Part shown: positions 13,745-26,370 of the stretch, piece by piece
Numbering within the stretch: position 1 is the first letter of the stretch
Layout: every line of letters starts with the position of its first letter
Origin: Poecilobothrus nobilitatus
Lineage: Eukaryota > Arthropoda > Insecta > Diptera > Dolichopodidae
DNA length: 64,000 nt
Assembly: GCA_947095535.1 (NCBI GenBank)
Contig: OX352774.1
Span: forward strand, 222,444,965-222,508,964
Direction of reading: 5' to 3'
Notes under the pieces: model-generated
The model's database searches: none
What the model was told of the DNA's origin: nothing
Seen by the model: the letters and a program-made list of their open reading frames with translations, nothing else
Translations under genes and position numbers: made by a program

Positions 13745-13846
13745 GGCCATTATGGCTTTATGTCTCACTCTAATGAGACATAAAACCATAAGGCCGATTT
13801 TTTCGCGTATGGCTTTATGTCTCACCTAAATGAGACATTAAACCAT
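13745..13846. repeat. Two adjacent long palindromes
   Basis: Palindrome 1 (13745-13794) pairs GGCCATTATGGCTTTATGTC with its near-perfect complement around a six-base loop. Palindrome 2 (13809-13846) repeats the core stem ATGGCTTTATGTCTCA around CCTAAA. The core ATGAGACATAAAACC resembles the GAGAAATAAAACC unit of the palindromic repeats at 24.6 and 47.5 kb. Confidence 0.75.
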
Positions 13847-15926
13847 AGGGTCATTGTTCTCTCATGCTAAGAAAACAACATAGTATTTCACACAACAGCA
13901 TATTATTTGCATTTCTATTGGTGCAGAATTTTCAGAATTATTTTCACTATCGTTATTCGTTATCGTTAGGTTCAATTTCAAAGTTGTCATTGTCACATAT
14001 AAAATATATTTTTTAAACAAAAATTTAAATTATAAAATTTAAATATTTTAAATATAGTTTGAAATTATTATGTGTATTGTGAGCAATTAAACAGAGGGTG
14101 GAGGGCGATTGGCGGATGCGCGTGTAGGTCGTCGCACATACGTTTTGGTGGCCTTTTTAATATTCAATGAATGTACATATATAGGGTTGCCTGAACTCTT
14201 GTGTATCTATATAAATTTTATTGTACAATACCAGGTTGTAAAAGTTTATTTAAAGCTTTAAGAAGTATAATTATACATTTAATAACAAATATTAATCAAA
14301 ATTTTGCTGTTAAATCAAAACATTGTTAATAAAAAGTTATTGTAGATAATATATGTAAAACAGACTCATTTTGAGTATTATCAGACAGGGGAGGATATCT
14401 TGCAGAGATGTTTGTTTAGTAATATCAGATGTAATCGCAAATAATATTAGTTGTATTGTAATACATTCAGAAAAACAAATAATAGCTCAGCTTATAGATA
14501 TGAATATCGGTAAAATACTTAATAAAACAATTGAGTCAAAACATGAATCGTCAAAATATAGAGTCAAGATGTAGGAATATATTAGAAAAAAAAAACTCTA
14601 GTATATTCTAAGCAGATATACATAAGTATAAGTATATATATGCAATAGAAAAAATCTATTTAATTCAACTTCAGACTGAATTACAAGACAAAGTAAAATG
14701 AAGCAGCCATGATAGTCAATGATAGTCAAACGGCCATTATGTATATTTTAAAAATTGTTATAGGCTATTCTTTGAAATTAATGTGAGAATAATGTGACTA
14801 TTATATTCTTACCAAGGTCTAAGTAATCAGGCCATGAACTGCAATTCTATGAATGTATCTGTGAGAGAATTTGAATTGATTCTTTCATATGAATAATTAT
14901 AGGCAACCCAAAATCTGAGTAATCCATATTCTATGCCAGTAATGAACCGTATTTACTCTTTTAGTCATAGCAGTCTTATCTTAAAAGTTTTCAACCATAT
15001 TATACAAAATCAGTTGTTTATATTATTTCAAAATTTATAGTTGACCTACTATTTTTTTATACCTTTTTACTTAAGACTGGACTTGTAATTTCTTCAAAAT
15101 CTAACCTATTATTATGCTTTTATTTTCTGGATTTTATGACCTGATAATTATTGTGAATTTCGATTTTTATATTTATTTTAAAGTTACAGAATCAATTATC
15201 TAATAATTTCAGAGTATAAATGTTGATAACGAAAGATATAATGTGTGATCAAACCACTTGTTTATATTAAATAAAATATATGTATTTAAACTTTTATTTT
15301 TTAACTGAAAAGAATAATATGTTAATATATCATTATTTTATTATTTTTATTGTTATATGTTATTGTACATATTATTATATATATTATTTTTTATTAAAAA
15401 CTTAAAATTCTAAATTTAAAACAAACGTCATAAAAAAAAAAAAAAAAAAAAACAAATAAATTAACAAAATATTTTATTTACTTTCTGTAGTAGGTAAATA
15501 TGTACATATATAACCGGTCTCATTGATATTATACGCAAATAAAAATATTATTACATAAATATTATTAAATGGAAAAGAAAAGTTATACACATACTTATAT
15601 TTATTTTTATTTTGTTAATTTCAATTTTTTTTAATGATTTTTTTTTTTTTTTTTTTTAGTAAAAATACACATGTTTATCTTTAAATAATTCATTTATACT
15701 AAAATTTTATATCTTATTTTAGTATTCAAGTCGTGTAAATAAAAATAATTATTAGAATAAAGTATAATATATAATATTTTTCAATATTTTTTAGTGATTT
15801 AACTTTATAGCTTTATGTCAAGGTTAATTATAATTTAAATATATTATTATTTTTGTTTTCTTTTTAGTAATTAACTAAATGCATATTAAGGGACATTGTT
15901 CATACTAACTTTAGTAATTCTATAAT

Positions 15927-16172
15927 GGGGCTTCGGTGATCGTATTAAACACCGCTGTAAACACCGAGGGATTGTGAGTTTAAATCCCACACACATCCCT
16001 TTTCGCTCCCTCCCTCTTCCTTCCATCCATCTTCCTTCCATCCCTCTTCCTTCCATCCCTCTTCTTATAATATTTACAGTCACACCTAGAAAGGAAAGAC
16101 CCTACAATTTTCCCTCATTATAGAATTACTTATGTGTGCAGGTGAATAAACCAACAGAAAAAAAAAAAAAAA
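15927..16172 (+). mobile_element. tRNA-derived SINE, copy 2 (degraded head)
   Basis: This copy shares the head GGGGCTTCGGTGATC, the block AACACCGAGGGATTGTGAGT and the B-box remnant TTTAAATCCCAC with the copies at 5.9 and 32.8 kb. The middle has expanded into a CTTCCTTCCATCC-type microsatellite (about 16000-16065). The tail CACACCTAGAAAGGAAAG, the TGAATAAACCAACAG block and the poly(A) follow. No clear target duplication is seen. The A-box region has lost about a dozen bases. Confidence 0.65.
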
Positions 16173-19100
16173 GGCAATACAAGATTAAAATAAACATAAT
16201 TCAAACATAATTCACCAACTTAAGACAATTTACAAATAATATTATTTGCGTCATGATTTTCGGTTATATTTTAACTAAAATTTGAATTTTGACGTTATTT
16301 AATGGTTAATCATTTTTATATTATGTTATGTTAATGTATATAAAATCTATAATGTTTTATTTTAATTCTATTGTACGTCTTATCTAAACTATGGTATAAC
16401 TGATCAAGCATTGCTTTTGAACAAAAAAATCAAACATGTTACTTGAGCTGAAAACTGAACTAAAGTTTGGATGAGATTGTCATACGTTTTCGATTTTTGT
16501 TTTGCATGTTTGAAATTTAACAATTTGAAATTTTCGATTTCTAACATTTTAAAATTTTAAATTAAAAGAATTTCACTTTTTAGGTTTGAATTTATGTATG
16601 TAAGTATGTATTCATAAATTTTGTTTTTATTTCTGAATGTCTTGTTTTCATTTGGTTATGAAAGCTCAAAATGGATATATATAATAAAATGTCAGACTTA
16701 ACGTTAAGACATAATTAATATGAGAATATTTTGCTCTTTTTAATAACCATTTTCTGGAGCATCGAAAGCGAACATGTTTTGTTTTTTGTTATTTTAAAAT
16801 GTACAAACAAATATAACTATTGACGAAAGTAGCTTACCTTTATATTCATGGTGGCCCAAGTAAACTGACAAAATATTTAATATAAAATGTTGACATACGT
16901 TTTACTTGACAGTTTTACTTCATTAGATAAAACGGTAAGTGTATACGACTTAAAATTTCAATTTTATTGATTTTGAATATTCTAATGCCTGCCCTAATAT
17001 TGATGAATTTTTTACTCATGATTATATGATAACTACTAATATTGCAAGTTTCTTAAAAGCAAGAAAATATTTAAAAATGAGAATATGAAATTGTCAAAGA
17101 ATCAATTAAAATTATAAAAAATTATATAAAATTCATCAAAAAATGTATAAAAATTCAAAACTTATGAATGAATAAGTTTCATAATTACTAATCAAATAGA
17201 AAATTTATAAATATCTGTTTCTTATATAATTTTTAAAATAATTATTGGGTAATTTCATTCTCATTATACATAATCATAATTTTCCATTCCAGAAAAAGAG
17301 AATAAACACCAAGGTTCGTTTTTAATTATATTTTTTCTAAGGTTTTTTTTTTGTATATGTATTATTAATTACATAATTACCTGAAGTATGACATTTTAAT
17401 AATTAAAATATGAACTTTGTTAGTATATATACAATATTCATAGATACTTATGTATGGATTGTTGTAAATATATAGACTTATTAAAAAATAAACTCATTAA
17501 AAAAAAAATCATTACAATCAGAATATCTTAAATGAAAAAAAAAAAAAAAAAATCTTGAGATGTTTTAATTGAGCTTAACTTGTATTTATTTTAAATTTTG
17601 TTTTTAATAATTTTATACATATGTATATATGTATATTTTAAAATTTTTTATTTGTTTTTTTATGATTTCATTATTTTTATTCTTTGTTTCCGAATCTAAT
17701 TAATTTGTAATGTTGAATAATGACAATATTTATCATAATTCATCATGATGATCAAATTTCGGAAAAAAAGGTATATAATAATAATAACAATAATAAAACA
17801 AAATTTTACCTTTGTTTTTTTTTTATTTTTATTTTTTTTCATTATTGCTCCCTCCATTATTGTATTAAAATATTAATATTTATGAGTATGATATATATTA
17901 AATTATTAAAGTGACCTTTTTATTTTTTTAAATCATGTTTTCAGTACGCAAATAAGTATGGTACATAATATTAAACTTTAGTAAGTTTTAAATAATTTCC
18001 AATATTTTTAGTACATACATACTTAACTATATGGTTCATATTATATGGTTCATCATAAAATTTTTAAAGTTAAACAGCGATTGTCATGCAAGTTTTTAAA
18101 GTTCAACATTTTTCAATGTTGTTTGTTGCATATACCAGTGCCACAACAAAATAAAAAAAAAAAAAACAAATAAATAAATAAATAATGAAATAATATTTGG
18201 AAAGAAGAAAAAGAAGTAAAAATGACTCCTTAGTTATACTAAAAAAACAATTAATATTGTGCAATGATGTAAAATATTGTAACTGGAATTACAAAAAAAA
18301 GTTTAAAAGAACAAAATTAAAAAAAAATTAAATACAAATAATAAGTTGATAAGACGACTGCATATCACCGCATGGAGCTTAAGGTCAAATCTAAACTTTT
18401 TTAAACAAATCTACAAGCTTAAGCGTAGTTTTTTTTTTTTGAAAATTGAGTTCGCAAGCTCAGTTTTATACATTCGGTCCAATAATAAGTACAATACATG
18501 TATAATTAATATGTAATCTGTAGAAAACGATTATAAATTCTTTGGTTCAAACAGAAAAATTTTCTTTAGTAATTGATTTTTTAATGGCAATTTTGATCAG
18601 AATTTTTCACAAAATCGGTACAATTTAAAAAAAAAAAAAAACAAAAAAATTAAACTTGAAGAATTATAATTATTCTGTCAAATGGTCTCTTTAACTTCAA
18701 TTTATGTATAAATAACTTACGAACTTATATTGACGAAGCTTTAAAAGTTTAACATTTTAATTTCATTTATGTTTTTGTTTTTTTTTTTTTTTTTGTTTTT
18801 TTTTTTTTTTTTGTTTTTGTTCAACCTGTTAAGGTGGGAATGCCGGCTTGGTATACAAAAAAATATTTGTTTTTGTTGTTGTCATTGTATTTTTCAGAAA
18901 TGTTTATTATACAATAATTGAAGTTTTGATTATGGGGGAATATTTATTAAAGAATACTTGAAGAGTGCAATTTTTTTTTATTTTTTTTTTGTATAAAAAT
19001 ATTTTTAAAAGATATAAATAAAAGAGTAAAATAGCAAAAATGTTTGAATTGTTGTTGGTTATTCGAAAAGTGAACTTAAAAAAAACAAAAATTTAAGTGT

Positions 19101-19185
19101 TCCTTGTTTAAAAAAAAAAAAAACAATAACATAAAAGATAAAAGATAAAATACTTATTGATTATAGATTTTAATTTATATTAAAC

Positions 19186-22100
19186 ATGAAGATTTCATAT
19201 TTTAATATTTTAATATTCGGATTTGCAGCTACTTTAGCATATGCTGCTGTCCTACCAGATGATACTCTATTAATAGTTGAAAGTGAACCAATTGAAGAAT
19301 TTGCCGAAGTAGCTGATGACTTTAAATTACGTGAGTGATAATCTAAATATACATATATTTATCTAGTATTATATTAGATAATAATTAAAAGTTTATAGAA
19401 AAAATTTTTTTTAAATTAATTAAAGAGTTTTTTTTTTGTTTTTGTAATTGATTAATAAATAGCTAGAATATTGTTATAATAAATTTAAAAGTGTAATTTT
19501 AAGATTTAAAATGAATTTTATTTTAAATTTTAGTTTAATTAAAAAGACAATTAAAATGTAGTGTATTTTAAAATAAAATAGAGGTTTCAGAAGTAGAGAA
19601 GTCTAAACTGCAATATTAACTTAAACGTTATTTAAATAATAAATTAAATAAAAAGTTGTAATGAATTCAGATGAAGATTTATATAGTAATGCTAAGTATT
19701 TATGCAACAATATTGTTGAATATTTACTTTGAGTTAAAATTGTTAGCGTAAGATTAAAACATTTCAATTTATGGCGGTATAATTTAGATTTTTACAATAG
19801 ATTTTGCCTGAGTAAATAAACAGTCTACACAATTTTAAATGAAATTAATTGTGAAATCGAAAATTAATTGTTAAGATGTTATTTAAATATTTATTATATT
19901 ATACTGTTAGAATTTACAATTTGACTTATTGTATGATTGTAGGAATCATGTTTTAGTAGCGTAATGTACGTTTGACACTGTAATTTGAACGTTAGTGGTG
20001 GCCTTCAGTAGTTGATGATTTTTTTAGAGTTTTGAAAATCAAAGGAAGGTTCAAAGGAAATGTAAACGATTTTGCATGCAATAGTTATACTTCGGTCATA
20101 ATATATGAAATTCTTTAAAGCTGACAAGAAAATAAATCGTATCGTGTTGAACATTAAAATAAATTACATTGTATATAAAATTTGTATATGTATGTCAACA
20201 ATGGCGTATAGTGGTTATATTCTCAGCCTTTTAATAGAAGAGTGTTGGGTTCAAACTCTTTTCAGATTATATCTAATAGTACACATATATATAGTATTTT
20301 ATATGTAGTAAATGTCTATATCGCAATATAATATTATTAAATGTATAATTCTTGTATAAGATAATAGATGGCGGATGTATTTCCGTTTCATTATCTTATG
20401 TATAAAATAGCTATACAGTTGAGTAATAAACAGTTTAATGAAAATAATTATTCAAAAAACAGAAATTAATCTAATCTTTGTGATTTTATCGATATCCTGT
20501 ACTTCTTATTAGAATAGAAAGAAAACACATATATATGTATTTATGTAAATTAGTAGATAATTATTCGATTGTAATGTATATATTTAAAAAGTTATCAATA
20601 AGATGCAAGAATTGAAATAAATATAAATAGAAATATCTGTTATAAGCAAAATAAGCTTATATTAATATATTCATCATCATCATGATTTTTAGGCATCTAT
20701 ATTTATTATAATAATAATAATGTCATATGTATTGATCTACAGATGTTTTTATTGATTATATTGATAGAGAATGTTTGTTATTGTAAGTTGTAAAGGATTA
20801 GTATTTTAGGACTAGAAGCATTTAAAACTAGAGCATTTTAGTCATACATATTAAAATATTCGATATTCGATACGAGTTACTTATGAATATCTATTTTTTT
20901 ACATTTTATAACTCGAATGAATAAAAGAATCGAAAAACTACACCCCCGGTAAGTTTGATATTCTTATGTATTAATCACCAAATTGACGTCATTATATACA
21001 TGTCTTGTATTTGTACATGTCTCTGCGAAAAAGATTTGTAGATAAGGAAATATTTTCCTGTTACTGAAATTGTTGTTATGGAATATAAAATACAGAAATC
21101 TTTTAAATAAAACATTTATAGTTTTAAAAAGCAACTTAAAAAAAACAAAAAAATTTTTTTTAACATTTAAACCATAACAGGTTTTCATGATTAAAAAAAA
21201 ATATGTTATGAATTTTGAACCTTGATTAAAGTTAATAACGGTTACAGTTTTCAAAAAGTTAATAAACTAAATTTAATAAACTTAAAATAACAAAAAATGA
21301 TTTCATAATAACGTAAAATCAATTTTACTTTTTTTTTTAAAATTAAATACAATTATTTTAAATTAATTTTATTTTTAATTACACGAAATTAAATTTTAAT
21401 ATTTTTTAGTTTGATAGTGTTTGATTCTTACTGGATCAATTTGAATTTTTTTTATATTTAAATTTAATCATTTAAATTATAATGCAATTATTGGAATTTT
21501 TCAATTAAAACATTTGTATTCAATGCAACATGTAGATTGATTTATTTATTTTTTTTTTTTTAAATTTAAACGTTACGAATTTTTTTTTTTTTTGCGTTAT
21601 ACTAAAAAAAGTTAAATATAAGTTTAAGATAAAAGTTCAATGTGATCAAGTTAAAACTAGATTTTTTGTTTTTTTTTTTTTTTATAGTCAGTGTCCATAC
21701 ACCAGACAGTTTATAGTAAAATAATATATAATTGTACAAAATGAGTTAGCAAATTTTAATTATGTACGATTTTGTTTGCGCAAATTGTCAAAAAAATATA
21801 ATATATGTATATTTTTATGTAATATGGCAAGTATCAAGTTTTCTTTGATACTATATACTATATCTTATATACTATATGTACTATATACCTATTTCAATAT
21901 AAATATTTGTTTTTTAATAAATCAAAATTATAAAGTAGAAAAGAAAAAAAAATGTTTAGAAATTTAAAAAAAAAAAGTTTTGAAAATACAAAGTTTATAA
22001 AGAGGTGTTTGAGCGTTTTATGAAAAATTAAGTCTCAAAAATATAGTAAAGAAGTACAAAAATACTTCAAATATATTCTCGAATAATAATAAAAATTTGA

Positions 22101-24058
22101 TTTATTTTGAAAATTTAAGAGAGAACCATTGATTTGAAGAAAAAAGTCAAAAAAAAATTCTGTTTTTTTCTAATATTTTGGACCAATAAACCAAGTATTA
22201 AACCTATATAATTTCTTTTTTCTTTCAAAGCTAAATACGATTAAAATTACAGCACAAATGATGATTTCCATCAAGTTCGAAAAATATTCAAATAAAATTT
22301 ATTTTTGTTCAATCCGATTGTACTTGTTTTAAAATTTTTAAATCAAAGTAAAGATTATATACGATTACACTAAAATATTTTACTTTGTATAAAGAAAATA
22401 TAATTGTACAGTTCCAACAAATATGATTGCGCAAACAATATTGAATTAGCTTTTAGTATTTGGTAATTATCTTGAGTTAAAAAAAAAAAAATTTTTAAAT
22501 TTTAAGTTACTTTTTTATTTAAAAATTTTATTTAAAAGAATTATGATAAAATCAATTTAATATGATCTTTGAACTATGTATACTGAAAGCTTATCTTATT
22601 CTTGACCACCTTAAGTAATATTAGGTAGGTATATATTAAATATATATTTTTTACAATCTAATAATTGTAGTGAAATCTGGGTAAACATCAAAGAGGATTG
22701 TGTAAAAAATTACAAAAAGTATAAAAACAAAAAAAAATTATTTTTGTTTTTGCGATCTTTAAATGAAAATTGTCAGATATCATTCGCTATATGTTAAACT
22801 TGTTTAACAATAAATAAATTGTAAAAATTTTCCGTTGACCCTGAAATTAAACTGAAATTTTTTGTATATATATTAGTAAAGTTTAAATAAAGAAATAAGG
22901 TTAAATTATATGAGCGTAAAGCTTGAAGGTTTTTTAAGGTACTTTTAAAATAATTGTTAAATCTTATAACTATCATTTAAAAAAAAAAAAAAATTTGTAT
23001 ATTTCCTTTTAAAAATACATTAATATTTTATTAATATATTTTTTACAGCTGAAGGTGTATTAACTTGCAAACAAAATGATCCAGATTTAAATCAATGTAT
23101 TAAAAATGCAATTAACCTACAATTACCAGTTTTACATGTAAGGCTTTTAAATTAACACAACATATTTTCGAAATATGTATGTATATATTTTTCATTAAAA
23201 ATTTAATCAATGTTTTTTTTCTTTGTTTTTTAAATGTGTTTTAGAAAGGTTCAAAAGTTTTAAATATACCACCATTAGATCCTTTAAGAATCCCAGATGG
23301 TCGTTATGAATATTCAAGTGGACCAGTTGGTGGTACATTATTATTAAGAGGTGTTAATGTTTATGGTATTAGTAAATCATTAGTTAAAAAGGTTGATACA
23401 AAAATCTTTGATAATGGTATAACTAGTACTATAACAACATATTTCCCTAGAATTTTAGTTGAAGGAAGTTATAAAGCTGATGTTAAAATTAATGAATTAA
23501 AAATGCGACCAAAGGGTTATTTTAATTTAACATTATGTAAGTGTTATATTATAGTTTTATTTAAAATTAAAAAAAAAAAAAATTTTTTTTTAAATAAATC
23601 CTGCTTTTTTTTTTTACTTGAAAAGCTGATATGAGTGTTACGTCAAAAATGATGGGTGATTTTAAAATAATTGAAGGAAAAAAACATATAAAATTAAGTA
23701 AATTTGATATTGAACCAGAAATTGGTGATTTAAAAATTTATGCAACTGGTTTATTCCCAGATCCAGCATTAAGTAAGTTCGTTTTGATTATGATATATGT
23801 ATGTAGATAAATAAAATAATTTACTATTATTTTAGTTTTTTTAATTTAATTAAATATATGTATATTTAAATTCATTATTTATTTATTATAGATAATGTTG
23901 TATTAGATTTTGCAAATCAATATTGGCCAGAACTTGTACGAACTGTTATACCACAAACAAGATCAACATGGGAACCAATTGCATTAGATGCTGCAAATAA
24001 ATTTTTTAGCGCTGTTCCACTTGAAAAAATATTAATTAAAGATAGTGAAAAATTATAA
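19186..24058 (+). CDS. Takeout/JHBP-family protein TO1
   Basis: Five exons: 19186-19330, 23049-23137, 23245-23536, 23626-23772 and 23892-24058, in phase, 279 aa. Residues 1-20 are a signal peptide ending at LAYA. Residues 21-48 form an acidic extension (ESEPIEEFAEVADD) that the other family members here lack. The JHBP domain starts with the disulfide pair C55/C65 (LTCKQNDPDLNQC). It runs through LNIPPLDPLRIPDG, KADVKINELKMRPKG and ATGLFPDPAL to WPELVRTVIPQTRSTWEP near the end, all standard takeout landmarks. Family members are secreted carriers of hydrophobic ligands such as juvenile-hormone-like or odorant molecules, and the ligand here is unknown. Intron 1 is 3.7 kb, far longer than the others (about 85-120 bases), and may hold regulatory sequence. 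AATAAA is at 24092. The start is set by the signal peptide. Confidence 0.9.
19331..23048 (+). other. 3.7-kb first intron of TO1
   Basis: An AT-rich intron with GTGAGT donor and TTTTACAG acceptor. It contains poly(T) tracts (21585, 21670) and scattered ATATGTAT runs but no recognisable exon, transposase or repeat. Short open frames inside it look like chance. Confidence 0.6.
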
Positions 24059-24577
24059 AATATAATAAGAATTCTACTCACGAAAAAAAAAAATAAAAAT
24101 AAAAATTAACTTTTATTTATATATAAATACAAAATTAAATATTATAAGATACCTGTGATTATTTAGGATATAATCTTAAGATATTTTTTTTAAACATTTA
24201 TTTGTGCTAAACGAACTTTTTGAATTCTTTTCTTTTTTTATATTATTTCAAAAGAAGGGAAACTATATGTATATTTTTCTAGAATTCTAACAAAAAATTT
24301 ATATATATATATCCTAAATTCCTGTTTTAAAGGTATGAGTTATTGTACATTTATTTTAACATTAAGTTTTTTAAGCAATTTCATTTTTTTAAAAACATGT
24401 TTAATTTAAAATTTATAATAAAAAGAAGTATAATTTAAATAATTTTTTTTTTTGTTTTTTTTTGGAACACAAAAATGGTTAATATTTTTTTTTATAATTT
24501 TGTTTTTATTTAGGTAAATTGATTAAAAAAATATTCTTCACTTTTTGATTTGACTTAAATAAAAATTGAAAATTAAC

Positions 24578-24895
24578 CTTAATGACCCCATGGTGTTATT
24601 TCACATTCAATAAGAATGTGAATGAGAAATAAACACCCCGGTGTTTTATTTTTCATATGTAATAGAGAAATAAGACAGCAAAATACGAGAAATAAAACTT
24701 CGGGGTGTTATTTTTCTTTTAATTTAACTTTCGATTTTTTGAGAAATAAAACCCTGGGTGTTAATTCTCATATTTTGCGATCTTATTTCTTAATTACATA
24801 TGAGAAAGAAGACCTCGGTTAATGAGATATAACATCCCGAGATCTTAATTTTTATTTATAAATGAGAAATAAGTTCGCAGGGCCTTATTTCAATG
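24578..24895. repeat. Cluster of palindromic GAGAAATAAAACCCC units
   Basis: Several inverted units of the type GAGAAATAAAACCCCG / CGGGGTGTTATTTCTC are arranged head to head, about 500 bases downstream of TO1. Clear units lie at 24623-24655, 24687-24720 and 24740-24771, with degraded units to 24895. The same family recurs at 47510-47715. Confidence 0.7.
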
Positions 24896-25919
24896 CTCCC
24901 ATTTATAATACATTATATGTTATGTTATGTATGCATCAATTTTAGTACAAAAGAATTTTAAAGTTAAGTAAAAGTACTTTTTAAACTGAATGATATTAAA
25001 ATTGTTTATCTTGAAGAAACATTTTGTCTAATAAATTTAGTGTCCATATATTAAGTTATAGAAGAAAAGTGCTAATATTATAAAAATAAATTTGCATAGT
25101 TAATATACAGTTATTACAGTAATTATTTAACGAACAGTAGTTAAGTAAAACCTAAAAATAATTTAACGCTAAAGTCAAAATATGTGTACTTACATATGTA
25201 TGTCTTTTTAAGTTGGAATTTTCTAACCTACGGCGTTTTTTGTTCTTCTCAAGACAATTTTTATATCAGCAGTATCAGGTTTAAACCGTTTTTAAAATTA
25301 ACTATATGCACATAATGTTAAGAAAGTTCTTATTTAAAAGAAAATGAAAATTATTTAATTGCTTGTAATTATGCTAAACTAATTATTTATTTGGTAAACC
25401 ATTAATTCTGCAAAAAATATTTTTCTTATCAATAAACATAACTTTTGCTATAGTAAAAAAATTTCTTTTGTCAGTATTCATATGTATTGTAAATTTTTTT
25501 TTGTTATAAAAATACTCTTTTGTGCAATGAGTATATAAGGCTCTATGTAGGTTGTTTTTTAAAACTAGACAGTAGGTACTAGGTAGGTACTAAGTATGCA
25601 CTCACTCAGAGTTTAAATTAACTGTTACTTTTATGAAATGAAAATGAAAATTCCAAAATCAAAAATTCTTTTAATTCTAAAAAGTATGAAAATAATCAAA
25701 ATCAATGTGAATGACAATAAAACTATTACAGTTGTCTAATTAGCATGCTTCAGGCTCCGTCATATCGATAAATTTATTTACAGCATAGATTATCGTCTGA
25801 GTCACGGTGTAACTAAATTAATAAAAAAAGCACGAACCTTTGAGACTTAAATCATTCGCGAAATCTAATTGATGAGATACACTTTTAAATTATAAATATT
25901 TTAATAAATTAGAAAAGGA

Positions 25920-26370
25920 TGCTTTTTTTATTGTTATAAGAATTGTGTCGCTTAAAAAAAAATTTTTATTTTCCTCTTAAGACATTGATTTTAGCCAAAA
26001 AATTTTTTTTATAATGATGATATATTTGATTTTTTCTTTCAGTTTTAATTATTCTTTGTTTTTCTATATACATATATAGTAACTATTTTTTATATACACA
26101 CATACATACCTAAATAATTTTAAACTTTAAACTTCTACCTAGTCTTGAGTTATTGAACGATATATCGTACATATATTACTATGGATATGAATGTTTATGT
26201 ACATATGTACATATATATTAATATTTATAAAAAGTTATATATATATGTATGCATATTCATTTGGATAACTTAATAATTAAACAAACAACTTATTTTATTT
26301 CAAAATAATAAAACTAATAAAATATTATCAGTGATGAGCCTTTTAAAAATATTGAGGTTATTATTTTTGT
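25920..26370. repeat. 5' outlier of the duplicated block, copy A
   Basis: This sequence resembles 37688-38115. Shared landmarks are ATAAGAATTGTGTCGCTTAA / ATAAGAATTATGTCGCTTAA, GACATTGATTTTAG / GGCATTGATTTTAG and GATAACTTAATAATTAAA. It is more diverged than the gene-bearing core. Copy-specific sequence separates it from the core in both copies. Confidence 0.6.

Larger units (their letters stand above)
11058..19185. other. Long intergenic stretch without a visible gene
   Basis: Eight kilobases of AT-rich sequence with dense stops. It contains a palindromic AT run (about 11426-11488), a pair of perfect-stem palindromes (13745-13846), a SINE (about 15927-16172) and poly(T)/poly(A) tracts (15637-15657, 17538-17552, 18778-18828). 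A 204-base open frame at 14371-14574 has no recognisable domain, splice partners or homologue-like motifs, so I did not call it. The last kilobase presumably carries the promoter of TO1. Confidence 0.5.

Noticed and set aside
14371..14574. Small 67-codon open frame
   Set aside because: No domain, no splice partners and no promoter. The length is within chance.
15886..16083. 65-codon minus-strand frame rich in Gly-Arg-Glu
   Set aside because: It is the translation of the CCTTCC-type microsatellite inside a SINE.
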